From SAR86 cluster bacterium (GTDB lineage: Bacteria > Pseudomonadota > Gammaproteobacteria > Magnimaribacterales > TMED112), in NCBI GenBank assembly GCA_003331605.1, contig QOPD01000002.1, positions 1 through 64,000 of the forward strand: DNA of 64,000 nt, given 5' to 3'. Shown one piece after another: positions 55,256 through 63,801 of this stretch (position 1 is its first letter; every line of letters starts with the position of its first letter). The notes under the pieces were generated by a model that saw only the letters and a list, made by a program, of their open reading frames with translations, had not been told where the DNA came from and did no database searches. The position numbers and the translations under genes are program-made.

Positions 55256-56052
55256 TGCAAGTAAAAAAAATATCTTTAAGAGATAAAATTAAAACTCTCA
55301 TCTTCTCTATTTTTCTCATTTGCTTGCTAAGTTTTTTTTCCTATGCTGTTGATTTAAATAAAAAATCCCAAAGGTTTTTAGAAATGCTTTTTTCTTTTCC
55401 AAGTGAACTAATAAATGCAGCTTTTGAAAACGTTAGAGAGTATGAAAACAATAGAATTTTTGAGCTTGAGAATAGAATTATGATACTTGAGTCTGATATT
55501 TATGAAAAAAATCTAGAGATATTGGCTCTAGAGAACAAGAGAAATTTTACAAATGACACCATTACAAGATTCAATAATGTTGAAGCCTATGTATCTGGCT
55601 TTGATCAGGGCAACTATGTATGTTGTCGAAAACACAGGATATATGTTTCAACAGATGTAGATAATATTGATACATCAAAAGCGATATCTCAAGGGAGTTT
55701 TGTTGTCGGTAGGTCAGGTGCTACTGTTTTTGATGAAGTGGAAGTAAGACTAGTTAGTGATCCAGAGGAATTTATATCAATAAAAAATAGCCTTGGCTTT
55801 TTTTGCATAGCGCAAGGAACAGCTGTCCCTCAAGAAATCAGTTGCGATAATGAATCTAAAACAAGCAAATATGCCGTTGGAGATACTTTTTTTACAACTG
55901 GTTTTGATGGCATTTATCCAGAAGGCCAAATTGTAGGCAGACTTCATAAAGTAACTGAAAATGAGGGCCCAAACTTTAAGCAATCATTGTATATAAAGCT
56001 ATTTTTCAATCCATATAATTCGATGAATAAGCAGCTGGTAATACATGAGTAA
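55255..56052 (+). CDS. mreC: Rod shape-determining protein MreC
   Basis: Bitopic periplasmic scaffold of the elongasome. The 265-residue protein has a cytoplasmic N-terminus, one membrane segment (about 15-32), a coiled coil (about 50-95) and the two-barrel beta domain. RFNNVEAYVSGFDQGNYVCC starts the latter; GATVFDEVEVRLVSDPE and FTTGFDGIYPEGQIVG correspond to the usual TSGLGGVFPKGIPVG region. Weakly conserved but the synteny is decisive. Confidence 0.92.
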   Translation: MQVKKISLRDKIKTLIFSIFLICLLSFFSYAVDLNKKSQRFLEMLFSFPSELINAAFENVREYENNRIFELENRIMILESDIYEKNLEILALENKRNFTNDTITRFNNVEAYVSGFDQGNYVCCRKHRIYVSTDVDNIDTSKAISQGSFVVGRSGATVFDEVEVRLVSDPEEFISIKNSLGFFCIAQGTAVPQEISCDNESKTSKYAVGDTFFTTGFDGIYPEGQIVGRLHKVTENEGPNFKQSLYIKLFFNPYNSMNKQLVIHE

Positions 56053-56500
56053 TTTAAATTTTTTTATTACAACCTTCTTTTGCATTTGTATTAACTATTT
56101 ATTGCTAAGAGCAAATATATGGTTTGTTTTCCCTGATATATTTCTACTACATTTGTTGGTTTTAGCCACAACCAATACGACTTACCCAAAGGTTTATATT
56201 TTTATTTTAAATGGATTCTTCATAGATATTTTCTTTTATGAAATAATAGGCCCGTACACCATAACTTTTTTTATTGCTGGCATTTTTTTGGCGTTCTCCT
56301 TAGTAAGGTGGCAGCAAAGGTCATTGCTCATTCAGTTTGTTCTGATTGCAGTCACGAGCCTGTTACTTAATTCTTTTATTGGTATCCAAGAAGGGTTTGC
56401 ATTTGTGGAGAATCGAGCTGTAATTAGCACAATTCTTTTAATTATAATTTGGGTTTTAATTTTCCTATACCAAAGAGATAAATGGTTGAAAAATATTTAA
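56045..56500 (+). CDS. mreD: Rod shape-determining protein MreD
   Basis: Integral membrane partner of MreC. The 151 residues have about five hydrophobic helices, with LHLLVLATTNTTYPKVYIFILNGFFIDIFFYEIIGPYTITFF matching in style the L-x-G-x-x-x-D-x-x-x-G loop of MreD. It overlaps mreC by 8 nt and yhdP by 19 nt. Confidence 0.88.
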   Translation: MSNLNFFITTFFCICINYLLLRANIWFVFPDIFLLHLLVLATTNTTYPKVYIFILNGFFIDIFFYEIIGPYTITFFIAGIFLAFSLVRWQQRSLLIQFVLIAVTSLLLNSFIGIQEGFAFVENRAVISTILLIIIWVLIFLYQRDKWLKNI

Positions 56501-58482
56501 TTTGGCCAGCTAGGCTTTTCCTTTATTTTTCATGTTTGGCACTGTTAGTATTCTACTCAATTATTTTTTCCTTAAGTATTAATGCAGTTTCTAAAGCAAT
56601 TATTAGTACTGCTATGGGCGAAAGCATTTCATACGATAGTCTATCGGTTAAGCCACGTTTGTTGGGTATTGAAATCGAAGGCCAAAACTTCAGTTACCAA
56701 GAAAAGGATGTTGCTTTCAAAGTTGAAAACATAAACTTGGATTTAGATTTTCTTAAAACACTGCTAAAAAATAAATTCTACTTAAACAAATCAGAGATCT
56801 ACAACGGTAGTGTAGACTTCATTGGCACATCAGGGAATGTAACAAATCTAAATTTTCAGATTGAAAGTGCAAACTTCAAAAATTTTAAATTCGAAACATT
56901 AGAATTTAAAAATCTAGTGTTAAATAATGTTGTATCTGGGTACGACGGAGTTGGCTTTGAATTCTCAAGATTAGATTTGAAGCTTCCCGGCAATCTTCAA
57001 CAGATCAATAATCTAGATGGTATTGGCAGCTTCATAGATCGACAATTAAAGCTGCTTGTAAATTCTACACTTGGAGAGCTGAAAATAAACGGCTTTGACA
57101 GATTTCTTTTTCCTGACTTAAGAGGTTTTATACATCTAGATTTCGCAGATGGCTTTAAAATTCCAAAAGGTCATTTATTTTCAGGCAGTAATCAAGAACT
57201 AGTGAATGCTTACTTTGTATTTAATCAATACTTTAATCTGGTATTAAATCAACAAGGTGACTCCAATAGAATTATTTCAGCACTTCCTGCAAATCTTGAT
57301 AAGCTGGCTATTTTCTTAGATGAATCAAATTTCTACGCTAGGAATGTAAACTTGCTCTTATCTTATTCCTCAAGGGGGCAAGAAAATAGTTTTGACTCCG
57401 TAGCAATATATAAAGATCTAGACATTAACTTTAGCGGTCTAGAGCTGAGATCAGTATTAGCAAAAAGCTACATTGACTCTAAGAAGGTTTCATTATTTTC
57501 CGAAAAAATAAATACCGGAAGTTTAAGTTTAGACAAACTAAACATCTCAAAAAAGCATGCTGATGATAGGTTTCAAGTGCATTTAAATTTACTTGGCAAC
57601 TCTTTTTGGTCAAGGTACTACAATCAAAAAGGTTCAGACATGATCTGGCTGTATACCAATACAGAAAGTAAGGCATCTTTTTCGATAGGTGGGAGCAAAA
57701 CAATTTTTGCTCAAGGCGAGTACGTTATAGGTTTTGATTTGACAAATGAATTGGATTTAAGAACCAATGGTGTCCAAATAAATCCAACGTCTGTTTATTC
57801 TAATTTTTTTGATTTTAATGATAGCTTCCAGAATGCACTTTTTTTTAATTTTCAAAAATTAAGACTTGAAGAAATTAATACAAATGCATCTTTCAAAAAA
57901 AATAATCTAACTCCTGATGGTCTTGATTTTAAAAATTTATCAGTGAGCCTAAAAGATGGGTTCTTTGATTTCGGCTTAGACACCTGGAGTGTTGGTGGTG
58001 AAATAAATATAGCTGGCAGCGATGTAATTTATAACGAGAATACTTTTACTCCTGGAATCTTGGGCGTACTCTCACTGATTGATATTAGATCAAATATAAC
58101 TGATTTATTGAGTTTAGATTTTGATAAGTTAAACACTGAAAATATCCTTGTAGACAAACTTAAGGGGAATTTATTTTTAGATGGAAATAACTTTATAAAT
58201 ATTGATGCTATTGAGCTAAATTTTGGTTCAGCACAAGCTAATATTTCAGGGATAGTAAGCTCTAATATTGAGTATCTAGATACTTATGATTTGAATTTAG
58301 TATTTGATTCAAATATATCTCAAAACATCCCTTGGTATTTTGCTTTGTTTGGCAATATTCCAGCCGCTGCCGGAGCAGCAGTTATAAGTAACTTACTGGA
58401 GCAAGATGGGAACAAGTTATTTTCAGCAAAGTATAAAATCTCAGGGACTACTAATGAGCTTGAAGTCAGTCCTATGCAATAA
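56482..58482 (+). CDS. Short YhdP-like AsmA-superfamily protein
   Basis: A 666-residue protein with one N-terminal membrane anchor (about 12-35) and a long beta-strand-rich periplasmic part. SISYDSLSVKPRLLGIEIEG resembles the start of DUF3971/AsmA-like proteins, and the C-terminal NIPWYFALFGNIPAAAGAAV...LFSAKYKISGT resembles the YhdP end. E. coli YhdP has about 1266 residues, so this is roughly half size. YhdP and relatives carry phospholipids between membranes. In relatives maf and rng lie between mreD and yhdP; here it directly overlaps mreD by 19 nt. Confidence 0.75.
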   Translation: MVEKYLIWPARLFLYFSCLALLVFYSIIFSLSINAVSKAIISTAMGESISYDSLSVKPRLLGIEIEGQNFSYQEKDVAFKVENINLDLDFLKTLLKNKFYLNKSEIYNGSVDFIGTSGNVTNLNFQIESANFKNFKFETLEFKNLVLNNVVSGYDGVGFEFSRLDLKLPGNLQQINNLDGIGSFIDRQLKLLVNSTLGELKINGFDRFLFPDLRGFIHLDFADGFKIPKGHLFSGSNQELVNAYFVFNQYFNLVLNQQGDSNRIISALPANLDKLAIFLDESNFYARNVNLLLSYSSRGQENSFDSVAIYKDLDINFSGLELRSVLAKSYIDSKKVSLFSEKINTGSLSLDKLNISKKHADDRFQVHLNLLGNSFWSRYYNQKGSDMIWLYTNTESKASFSIGGSKTIFAQGEYVIGFDLTNELDLRTNGVQINPTSVYSNFFDFNDSFQNALFFNFQKLRLEEINTNASFKKNNLTPDGLDFKNLSVSLKDGFFDFGLDTWSVGGEINIAGSDVIYNENTFTPGILGVLSLIDIRSNITDLLSLDFDKLNTENILVDKLKGNLFLDGNNFINIDAIELNFGSAQANISGIVSSNIEYLDTYDLNLVFDSNISQNIPWYFALFGNIPAAAGAAVISNLLEQDGNKLFSAKYKISGTTNELEVSPMQ

Positions 58483-59815
58483 GCACAGCTATGATTCCAA
58501 GAAAGCTAACAAACCCAAGAATGTCTGTGACTGTAGTAATCACAACTCCACCCGATATTGCAGGATCATAACCGAATTTTCTAAGCAAACTTGGTACTAG
58601 GAAACCAAAAATTGCTGCAGCTAATAAATTAATTATCATTGCACCAGATATTGCTAATGAAAGTTGAAAGTTATCAAACCAAAAGTTGGTAATCAAAAAT
58701 ATTGCTAATGAAAAAAATACAGCATTTGCTATTGCTACTATAAACTCACGTCTAAGGAGATAAGCTTTGCTTTTGCGATTTAACTTTCTTAAAGCCTCAG
58801 CCCGTATATATATTCCCAATGTTTGTGTTGCAGCAATACCACCCATACTTGCAACAATTGGCATTAAAACAGCTGCGTAAATTATTTGGTCTAAAATTTC
58901 TGTAAAAAAACTTATGGCATAAGAAGCCATTATTGCAGTACCTAAATTGATTGAAAGCCAAACTAATCTACTCAAGATTGTTTTTTTAGGCGACGCAAAA
59001 ATATCGTCCTCAATTTGAGTAAGACCTATGAAGTCTTGTTCGACTTCATCGACAGCAATGTCAATAATATCATCTACTGTGATTCTACCAAGTAATTTAT
59101 TTTCCTCATCGATAACTGGAGCAGAAAAAAGATCTTTATTTTTAAAGAGATTATAAACATCGATTTGGTTTAATGAGGATAATATCGGTTGAAATTCTGT
59201 GTCCATTACTTCTCTTACTGTCATATTTTGCTCAGATGTTAAAATCTTTGTAATCGGAAGGATGCCTAAATATTCATCATTCTTTGTTACAACATAAATA
59301 TCATCTGTATTTTGGGGAATGTTTTTTAAGAAACGCAAATACCTTGAAACAAGCTCAATTGTATTGTCTGCTCTTACAGTAATGATGTCTGTATTCATTA
59401 AACCCCCAGCTGTTTCCTCTGAGAAATCTAAAACATTTTCAACTCTTCCTCTGTCTCTTGAATTCATCAAGGAAAGTACCTCATTGGTTATTTTTTCTGG
59501 TAAGGATTGCAAAATATCGGCAAGATCATCTGCTTCTAAATCACTTATTGCCAAGGAAATTTCCTCTGGATTCATATCAATCAAAAGTTGTTCTCTTAAA
59601 GATTCATCAAGCTCACCTAGAACCTCGCCTTCGGCATCAAGCTGAATTAAATCCCATATTATTTTTCTCTCTTGAGGTGGAGAATTTTCCATAACGAACG
59701 CTAACTCACTTGCTGACATTTCAGAAAGTATTCTTGTAAGTTTGGCTTTGTATTCAGGATTATTTATTGTGGACTGAATAAGTTCGTATTTGGATTCTGG
59801 GATTTGATAAGCCAT
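58472..59815 (-). CDS. mgtE: Magnesium transporter MgtE
   Basis: Mg2+-gated channel of the inner membrane. The 447-residue protein has the N-domain of helical repeats (LDESLREQLLIDMNPEEISLAISDLEADDLADIL), a linker with ETAGGLMNTDIITV, a CBS pair (about 130-260) and five membrane helices, with the pore region PIVASMGGIAATQTLGIYIRAEA. It overlaps the convergent YhdP-like gene by 11 bp. Confidence 0.96.
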   Translation of the reverse strand: MAYQIPESKYELIQSTINNPEYKAKLTRILSEMSASELAFVMENSPPQERKIIWDLIQLDAEGEVLGELDESLREQLLIDMNPEEISLAISDLEADDLADILQSLPEKITNEVLSLMNSRDRGRVENVLDFSEETAGGLMNTDIITVRADNTIELVSRYLRFLKNIPQNTDDIYVVTKNDEYLGILPITKILTSEQNMTVREVMDTEFQPILSSLNQIDVYNLFKNKDLFSAPVIDEENKLLGRITVDDIIDIAVDEVEQDFIGLTQIEDDIFASPKKTILSRLVWLSINLGTAIMASYAISFFTEILDQIIYAAVLMPIVASMGGIAATQTLGIYIRAEALRKLNRKSKAYLLRREFIVAIANAVFFSLAIFLITNFWFDNFQLSLAISGAMIINLLAAAIFGFLVPSLLRKFGYDPAISGGVVITTVTDILGFVSFLGIIAVLIA

Positions 59816-59821
59816 GCGGCT

Positions 59822-59827
59822 ATTTTA
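59822..59827 (-). promoter_or_regulatory. Candidate -10 for mgtE (leaderless)
   Basis: Minus-strand TAAAAT, then exactly 6 bp (AGCCGC), then the mgtE ATG at 59815. No Shine-Dalgarno is present. Confidence 0.45.
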
Positions 59828-59847
59828 CTAGATTATTTGGAAAATTA

Positions 59848-60552
59848 TTATTCACCAAAATAAAACTTCTTTGCAAGAGGATCTTTGGAAATCTCTTGTG
59901 GACTTCCGGTTGATAGAATCTCGCCTTGATTCATCAAGATAATGCTATCACAGACATTTATTACATCTCTGAAGTTATGATCACTGATAAAAATGCTTAT
60001 TTCTTTGCTAAGCTCCTTAAGTATTTTGTTTATCTCATCGACTGATATTGGGTCTACGCCAGCAAATGGCTCATCCAAAAGGATAACCTTAGCATCAAGC
60101 AAAATTGATCTTATGATTTCTGCTTTACGTTTTTCTCCACCTGATAGGAATTTCGCTTTGGTGTCAGTCTTTGCTGTTAACCCCATTTTCATAAAAAGCT
60201 TATCAATATCTTTTTCCTTGCTTTCTGCAATTTTTTTAAATTTTAATTCCATCACAAGCCTAATATTTTCTATCAGACTTAATTCTTCAAATAGAGAGTT
60301 CTCTTGAGGCACGTAACTTAGACCGAGCTTTGATCTTTCTTCAAGGTTTAAATCTGTTACATCTTGACCAAAAAATATTAATTTTCCATTATTTATTTTT
60401 GATAATCCTGCTATAGCTCTAAAAAGGCTTGTTTTCCCAGCACCATTTGCTCCCAACAGGCCTGTGATTGATTTATTTTCGATGGTGAGGCTAATATTAT
60501 TAAAAAGCTTTTTGTTGTTAACTGTCTTGGTTATGCTGAAAGCTTCAATCAT
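59848..60552 (-). CDS. lptB: LPS export ABC ATPase LptB
   Basis: ATPase that powers LptFG. The 234-residue protein has Walker A GANGAGKTS, signature LSGGEKRKAEI (usually LSGGERRR), Walker B VILLDEPFAGVDP and the switch His in FISDHNFRDV, the LptB-specific coupling region. It is encoded 8 nt overlapping lptA. The matching permeases are at 2751-4662. Confidence 0.96.
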   Translation of the reverse strand: MIEAFSITKTVNNKKLFNNISLTIENKSITGLLGANGAGKTSLFRAIAGLSKINNGKLIFFGQDVTDLNLEERSKLGLSYVPQENSLFEELSLIENIRLVMELKFKKIAESKEKDIDKLFMKMGLTAKTDTKAKFLSGGEKRKAEIIRSILLDAKVILLDEPFAGVDPISVDEINKILKELSKEISIFISDHNFRDVINVCDSIILMNQGEILSTGSPQEISKDPLAKKFYFGE

Positions 60553-60925
60553 TTTTTAGTTTTATAACTATTGATTCAGATACAATCTTATTATTATTGG
60601 TCATAAGCTGAACATTGCCTGAAAGAGAGAGCAAATTCTCAGTAAGTTCTAGTTTTATTGAGGTGCCAAAAACCTCCTGCCCATCAGCAATGTAACTGAT
60701 TTTAATTGGGTTTCCTTCTGCGATGAATTTTTCCTGTTCTTGGTCTACTAAAAGCTTGGATGATGAAAAGTTTACTTGCTTTGATATAAACTGCACATCC
60801 CCTTCATATACTACTTGATTGTTCTCAGTGTCAATTTCAACATACAAAGAGTTTATCTCGTACTCTTGGCTCCAAGAATAAAAGGACAGAACGAAGAAAA
60901 AAGCTAGAAAGGTTTTATAGTACAT
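60545..60925 (-). CDS. lptA: LPS transport periplasmic protein LptA
   Basis: Periplasmic bridge protein that passes LPS to LptD. It has 126 residues including an N-terminal signal (MYYKTFLAFFFVLSFYSWS, cleavage near 19); E. coli LptA has 185, so it is short. The body shows the OstA/LptA jellyroll repeats, for example VVYEGDVQFISKQVNFSSSKLLVD and LSLSGNVQLMTNNNKIVSE. It lies between kdsD and lptB, where lptC would normally precede it; lptC is not seen in the window. Confidence 0.9.
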   Translation of the reverse strand: MYYKTFLAFFFVLSFYSWSQEYEINSLYVEIDTENNQVVYEGDVQFISKQVNFSSSKLLVDQEQEKFIAEGNPIKISYIADGQEVFGTSIKLELTENLLSLSGNVQLMTNNNKIVSESIVIKLKND

Positions 60926-61892
60926 TTGATTCCAGTATTTGATGCATAGTTAAAAAACCAACTACTTTGGTATTTTCTTTAACTACAAGGTTGTAAATTT
61001 TATTTTTCTGCATAAATTTTGCTGCATCGGCTACAAGCAAATTACATTCAATAGTTTTAAAAGATTTAGTCATAACCTGACCAATATTGGCATCATCAAT
61101 ATCAATCTTTTTCTCTAAATTCCTTCTTAGGTCTCCATCTGAAAAGATCCCAAGAATTCTAGAATCTTTATCTTTTGTCGATGTTATCAAGGCAAATCCC
61201 TGCTTCTTCTTAGAAATTTCGATGAGAACTTTTCTGATGCTCAAGTTTTTGGGAACTAAAGGTGCATCTTTGACTTCTGTCATAACATCAGATATTTTTA
61301 GAGTTAACTTTCTGCCAAGCTTTCCACCTGGATGAGACTTAGCAAAATCTTTTTCACCAAACTCCCTTGCCTTAAGAAGTGCTACAGCAACAGAGTCACC
61401 CAAGGCAAGAGTTACTGTTGTGCTAGAAGTTGGAGCCAATCCGTTTGGGCATGCTTCCTTGGCTACTCTCACCTCTATATGACTGTCTGAAGCCGAACCA
61501 ATAGAGGACCTGCTATTTTCAGTAATTGATAATAATTTGATCTTTAAATTTTTAATTGCTGGAAGAAGTTCAACGATTTCTTTACTTTCTCCAGATTTTG
61601 AAATTGCAATTAATAGATCTTTCTTTTGTATCATGCCCACATCACCATGCAGTGCTTCTGCAGGATGTATATAGAAAGATGGAGTTCCTGTGCTTGAAAG
61701 TGTTGCCGCGATTTTATTTGCAATATGGCCTGATTTGCCAACCCCTGTGAGAAATATTTTGCCCTTACATTTAAAAATGTGCTCACAAAATTGATTTACT
61801 TTGAAGGATTTAGACTCAATAAAGCTTTTTAACTCATCCAATTCAATTAAAAGTGCTTTTTTTGCTTCTTTTTGGAAATTTATTTTTTTCAT
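60915..61892 (-). CDS. kdsD: D-arabinose-5-phosphate isomerase KdsD
   Basis: Makes arabinose-5-phosphate for KDO in LPS. The 325 residues match: an SIS domain (FLTGVGKSGHIANKIAATLSSTGTPSFYIHPAEALHGDVG; SKSGESKEIVELLP; ACPNGLAPTSSTT) and two CBS domains (about 200-320). It heads the leftward kdsD-lptA-lptB unit. In E. coli kdsC and lptC lie between kdsD and lptA; both are absent here and lptA overlaps kdsD by 11 nt. It is divergent from mlaC by 18 bp. Confidence 0.96.
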   Translation of the reverse strand: MKKINFQKEAKKALLIELDELKSFIESKSFKVNQFCEHIFKCKGKIFLTGVGKSGHIANKIAATLSSTGTPSFYIHPAEALHGDVGMIQKKDLLIAISKSGESKEIVELLPAIKNLKIKLLSITENSRSSIGSASDSHIEVRVAKEACPNGLAPTSSTTVTLALGDSVAVALLKAREFGEKDFAKSHPGGKLGRKLTLKISDVMTEVKDAPLVPKNLSIRKVLIEISKKKQGFALITSTKDKDSRILGIFSDGDLRRNLEKKIDIDDANIGQVMTKSFKTIECNLLVADAAKFMQKNKIYNLVVKENTKVVGFLTMHQILESNVL

Positions 61893-61898
61893 TTCTAC

Positions 61899-61904
61899 TA
61901 TAAT
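61899..61904 (+). promoter_or_regulatory. -10 box of mlaC, possibly shared with kdsD
   Basis: A perfect TATAAT, 6 bp (TACAAT), then the mlaC ATG at 61911. On the minus strand the overlapping TATAGT (61902-61897) lies 4 bp from the kdsD ATG. The whole intergenic region is 18 bp, so both promoters must use the same bases. Confidence 0.55.
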
Positions 61905-61910
61905 TACAAT

Positions 61911-62537
61911 ATGTTACGACTTTTTCTCTATAAATTTATATTTCTTGCAATATTCTCACTTAATTTAAAAGCAGATCAAATACCAGAAATACACTCGTTT
62001 ATTGATAAAAATGCTCAATACTTTTTGACAATAATTAAAACAGAAGGTTCAGATTATGAGGCAAATCCAGAGCAGTTTAAAAATAAATTAAAGAATATTT
62101 GGGAGCCAATGGTTGATGTCAGGCTGGTCTCCCGGCTAATTCTAAGCAAAGCATATTCTTCAGCTAGTGAAGACCAAGTATTGCGTTTCCAAGAAAGAAC
62201 AAAAAAACTTTTATTGGATACTTACGTCACAACTTTGCTTGAATTCAAAGATTATGATATTTCCACAGATCAGGAAATAAAGGTGAATAAAAATAAAACA
62301 TATGAGGTTGATGTAAAGTTTTCCTCTAATACTTCCTATTCATTCTCAACAAAGTTTACTGTTTATAAAAATAAAGCAGGAGAATATAAGATTGTAAATA
62401 TAATTATCGACGGAATAAATTTAGGACTTACATTTAGAAACCAATTTCAAGGGGTTTTGAAAAAATCTAACTTTGATCTTGATAAGGCCATAAATTCTTG
62501 GCAACCACTATCAAGCGAAGAGCTATTTAGTACATAA
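61911..62537 (+). CDS. mlaC: MlaC-family phospholipid-binding protein
   Basis: Periplasmic carrier that shuttles phospholipids between OmpC-MlaA and MlaFEDB. The 208-residue protein starts at ATG 61911, giving the signal MLRLFLYKFIFLAIFSLNLKA; an upstream in-frame ATG at 61872 would begin inside kdsD. The Tol-Ttg2-like body has LKNIWEPMVDVRLVSRLIL, TYVTTLLEFKDYD, YKIVNIIIDGINLGLTFRNQF, which matches the usual V-x-D-V-x-x-x-G-x-S-x-x-x-x-Y-R-x-x-F end. murA follows by one base. Confidence 0.92.
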   Translation: MLRLFLYKFIFLAIFSLNLKADQIPEIHSFIDKNAQYFLTIIKTEGSDYEANPEQFKNKLKNIWEPMVDVRLVSRLILSKAYSSASEDQVLRFQERTKKLLLDTYVTTLLEFKDYDISTDQEIKVNKNKTYEVDVKFSSNTSYSFSTKFTVYKNKAGEYKIVNIIIDGINLGLTFRNQFQGVLKKSNFDLDKAINSWQPLSSEELFST

Positions 62538-62538
62538 A

Positions 62539-63801
62539 ATGGAAAGATTAATTATAAAAGGCGGCAATCAGCTGCATGGTGAAGTAGAATGTTCTGGTGC
62601 AAAAAATGCAGGTCTCCCAATTTTAGCTTCTACAATACTTTTCGATGATCCTGTTTCAATCTTTAATCTTCCACATCTAAAAGATATATCTACTATGCTT
62701 GAGCTTTTAAACTCAATGGGTTCCGTGATTCGATTTGAGGAGGATGACGGAATTGAGATTGACTCTTCATCTATAGATAATCCTGAAGCAAGATATGAAT
62801 TAGTTAAAACTATGAGAGCATCTGTTCTAGTAATGGGGCCTCTTCTTGCAAAGTATGGAAAAGCAAAAATATCTCAACCGGGTGGATGCAATATAGGAAC
62901 TAGGCCAATTGATTTTCATCTTGCTGGACTGCAGCAAATGGGCGCCAATATAACCACTGACTCAAAGTTTATTTATTTAGAAGCAGAAAACTTAAAGGCA
63001 ACTCACTTTAAGTTTCCAAAAATTTCGGTAACTGGCACTGAAAATTTAATCATGGCCTCGATTTTTTGTGATGGAACAACGACTCTTGAAAACTGTGCGA
63101 GAGAGCCAGAAGTTGAGGATTTAATTAATTTTCTTAATTCATCAGGTGCAAAAATATCTAGAACAGATGACGCTACAGTAATTATTGAGGGTGTAGCCGC
63201 TTTAAATCGAAATAACTGGAGCATTCTTCCAGATAGGATAGAGGCAGGCACTTATCTTGTAGCGGGAGCTATCACCAATGGTCATGTAAAGGTAAATGGT
63301 ATTCAGCCTAGCTTGCTAGAGCCAATAATAGAAAAATTTAAAGAAATGGGCGCTTTTATTAATACCGGTAAGGATTTTGTTGAGATAGATGCCACATTAA
63401 CAGATTTGAAAGCATGTAATATTAGTACGGAACCATTCCCAGGCTTTCCAACGGACATGCAGGCACAATTCATGGCCCTAAACACAATTTCAAAAGGTGA
63501 AAGCACAATTGTTGAAAATGTTTTCGAAAATAGGTTTCAACATGTGGTTGAGCTAAAAAAGATGGGTGCAGACATATCGCTCAATGGAAGCACAGCATAT
63601 ATAAGTGGGGTAGCAAATTTAGTTGGATCTTCTGTAATTGCATCAGATCTAAGAGCATCAGCAAGTTTGGTATTGGCTGGTTTGGTAGGAAAGAATAGAA
63701 CTGAAATAGAGAATATCTTCCATATCGATCGAGGCTATGAATGCATTGAAGAAAAACTTAATAAGCTTGGTGCAGAAATAATTAGAGAACCAGTAGTCTA
63801 A
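62539..63801 (+). CDS. murA: UDP-N-acetylglucosamine 1-carboxyvinyltransferase MurA
   Basis: First committed step of peptidoglycan: adds PEP enolpyruvyl to UDP-GlcNAc. The 420 residues are full length. Lys22-Asn23 (GAKNAGLPIL), the PEP-reactive Cys117 in SQPGGCNIGTRPIDFHL (fosfomycin target in the family), GTENLIMAS, and PGFPTDMQAQFMAL are present. Its TAA shares CTAA with the TAG of the convergent protease gene. ibaG, usually between mla genes and murA, is absent. Confidence 0.97.
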   Translation: MERLIIKGGNQLHGEVECSGAKNAGLPILASTILFDDPVSIFNLPHLKDISTMLELLNSMGSVIRFEEDDGIEIDSSSIDNPEARYELVKTMRASVLVMGPLLAKYGKAKISQPGGCNIGTRPIDFHLAGLQQMGANITTDSKFIYLEAENLKATHFKFPKISVTGTENLIMASIFCDGTTTLENCAREPEVEDLINFLNSSGAKISRTDDATVIIEGVAALNRNNWSILPDRIEAGTYLVAGAITNGHVKVNGIQPSLLEPIIEKFKEMGAFINTGKDFVEIDATLTDLKACNISTEPFPGFPTDMQAQFMALNTISKGESTIVENVFENRFQHVVELKKMGADISLNGSTAYISGVANLVGSSVIASDLRASASLVLAGLVGKNRTEIENIFHIDRGYECIEEKLNKLGAEIIREPVV

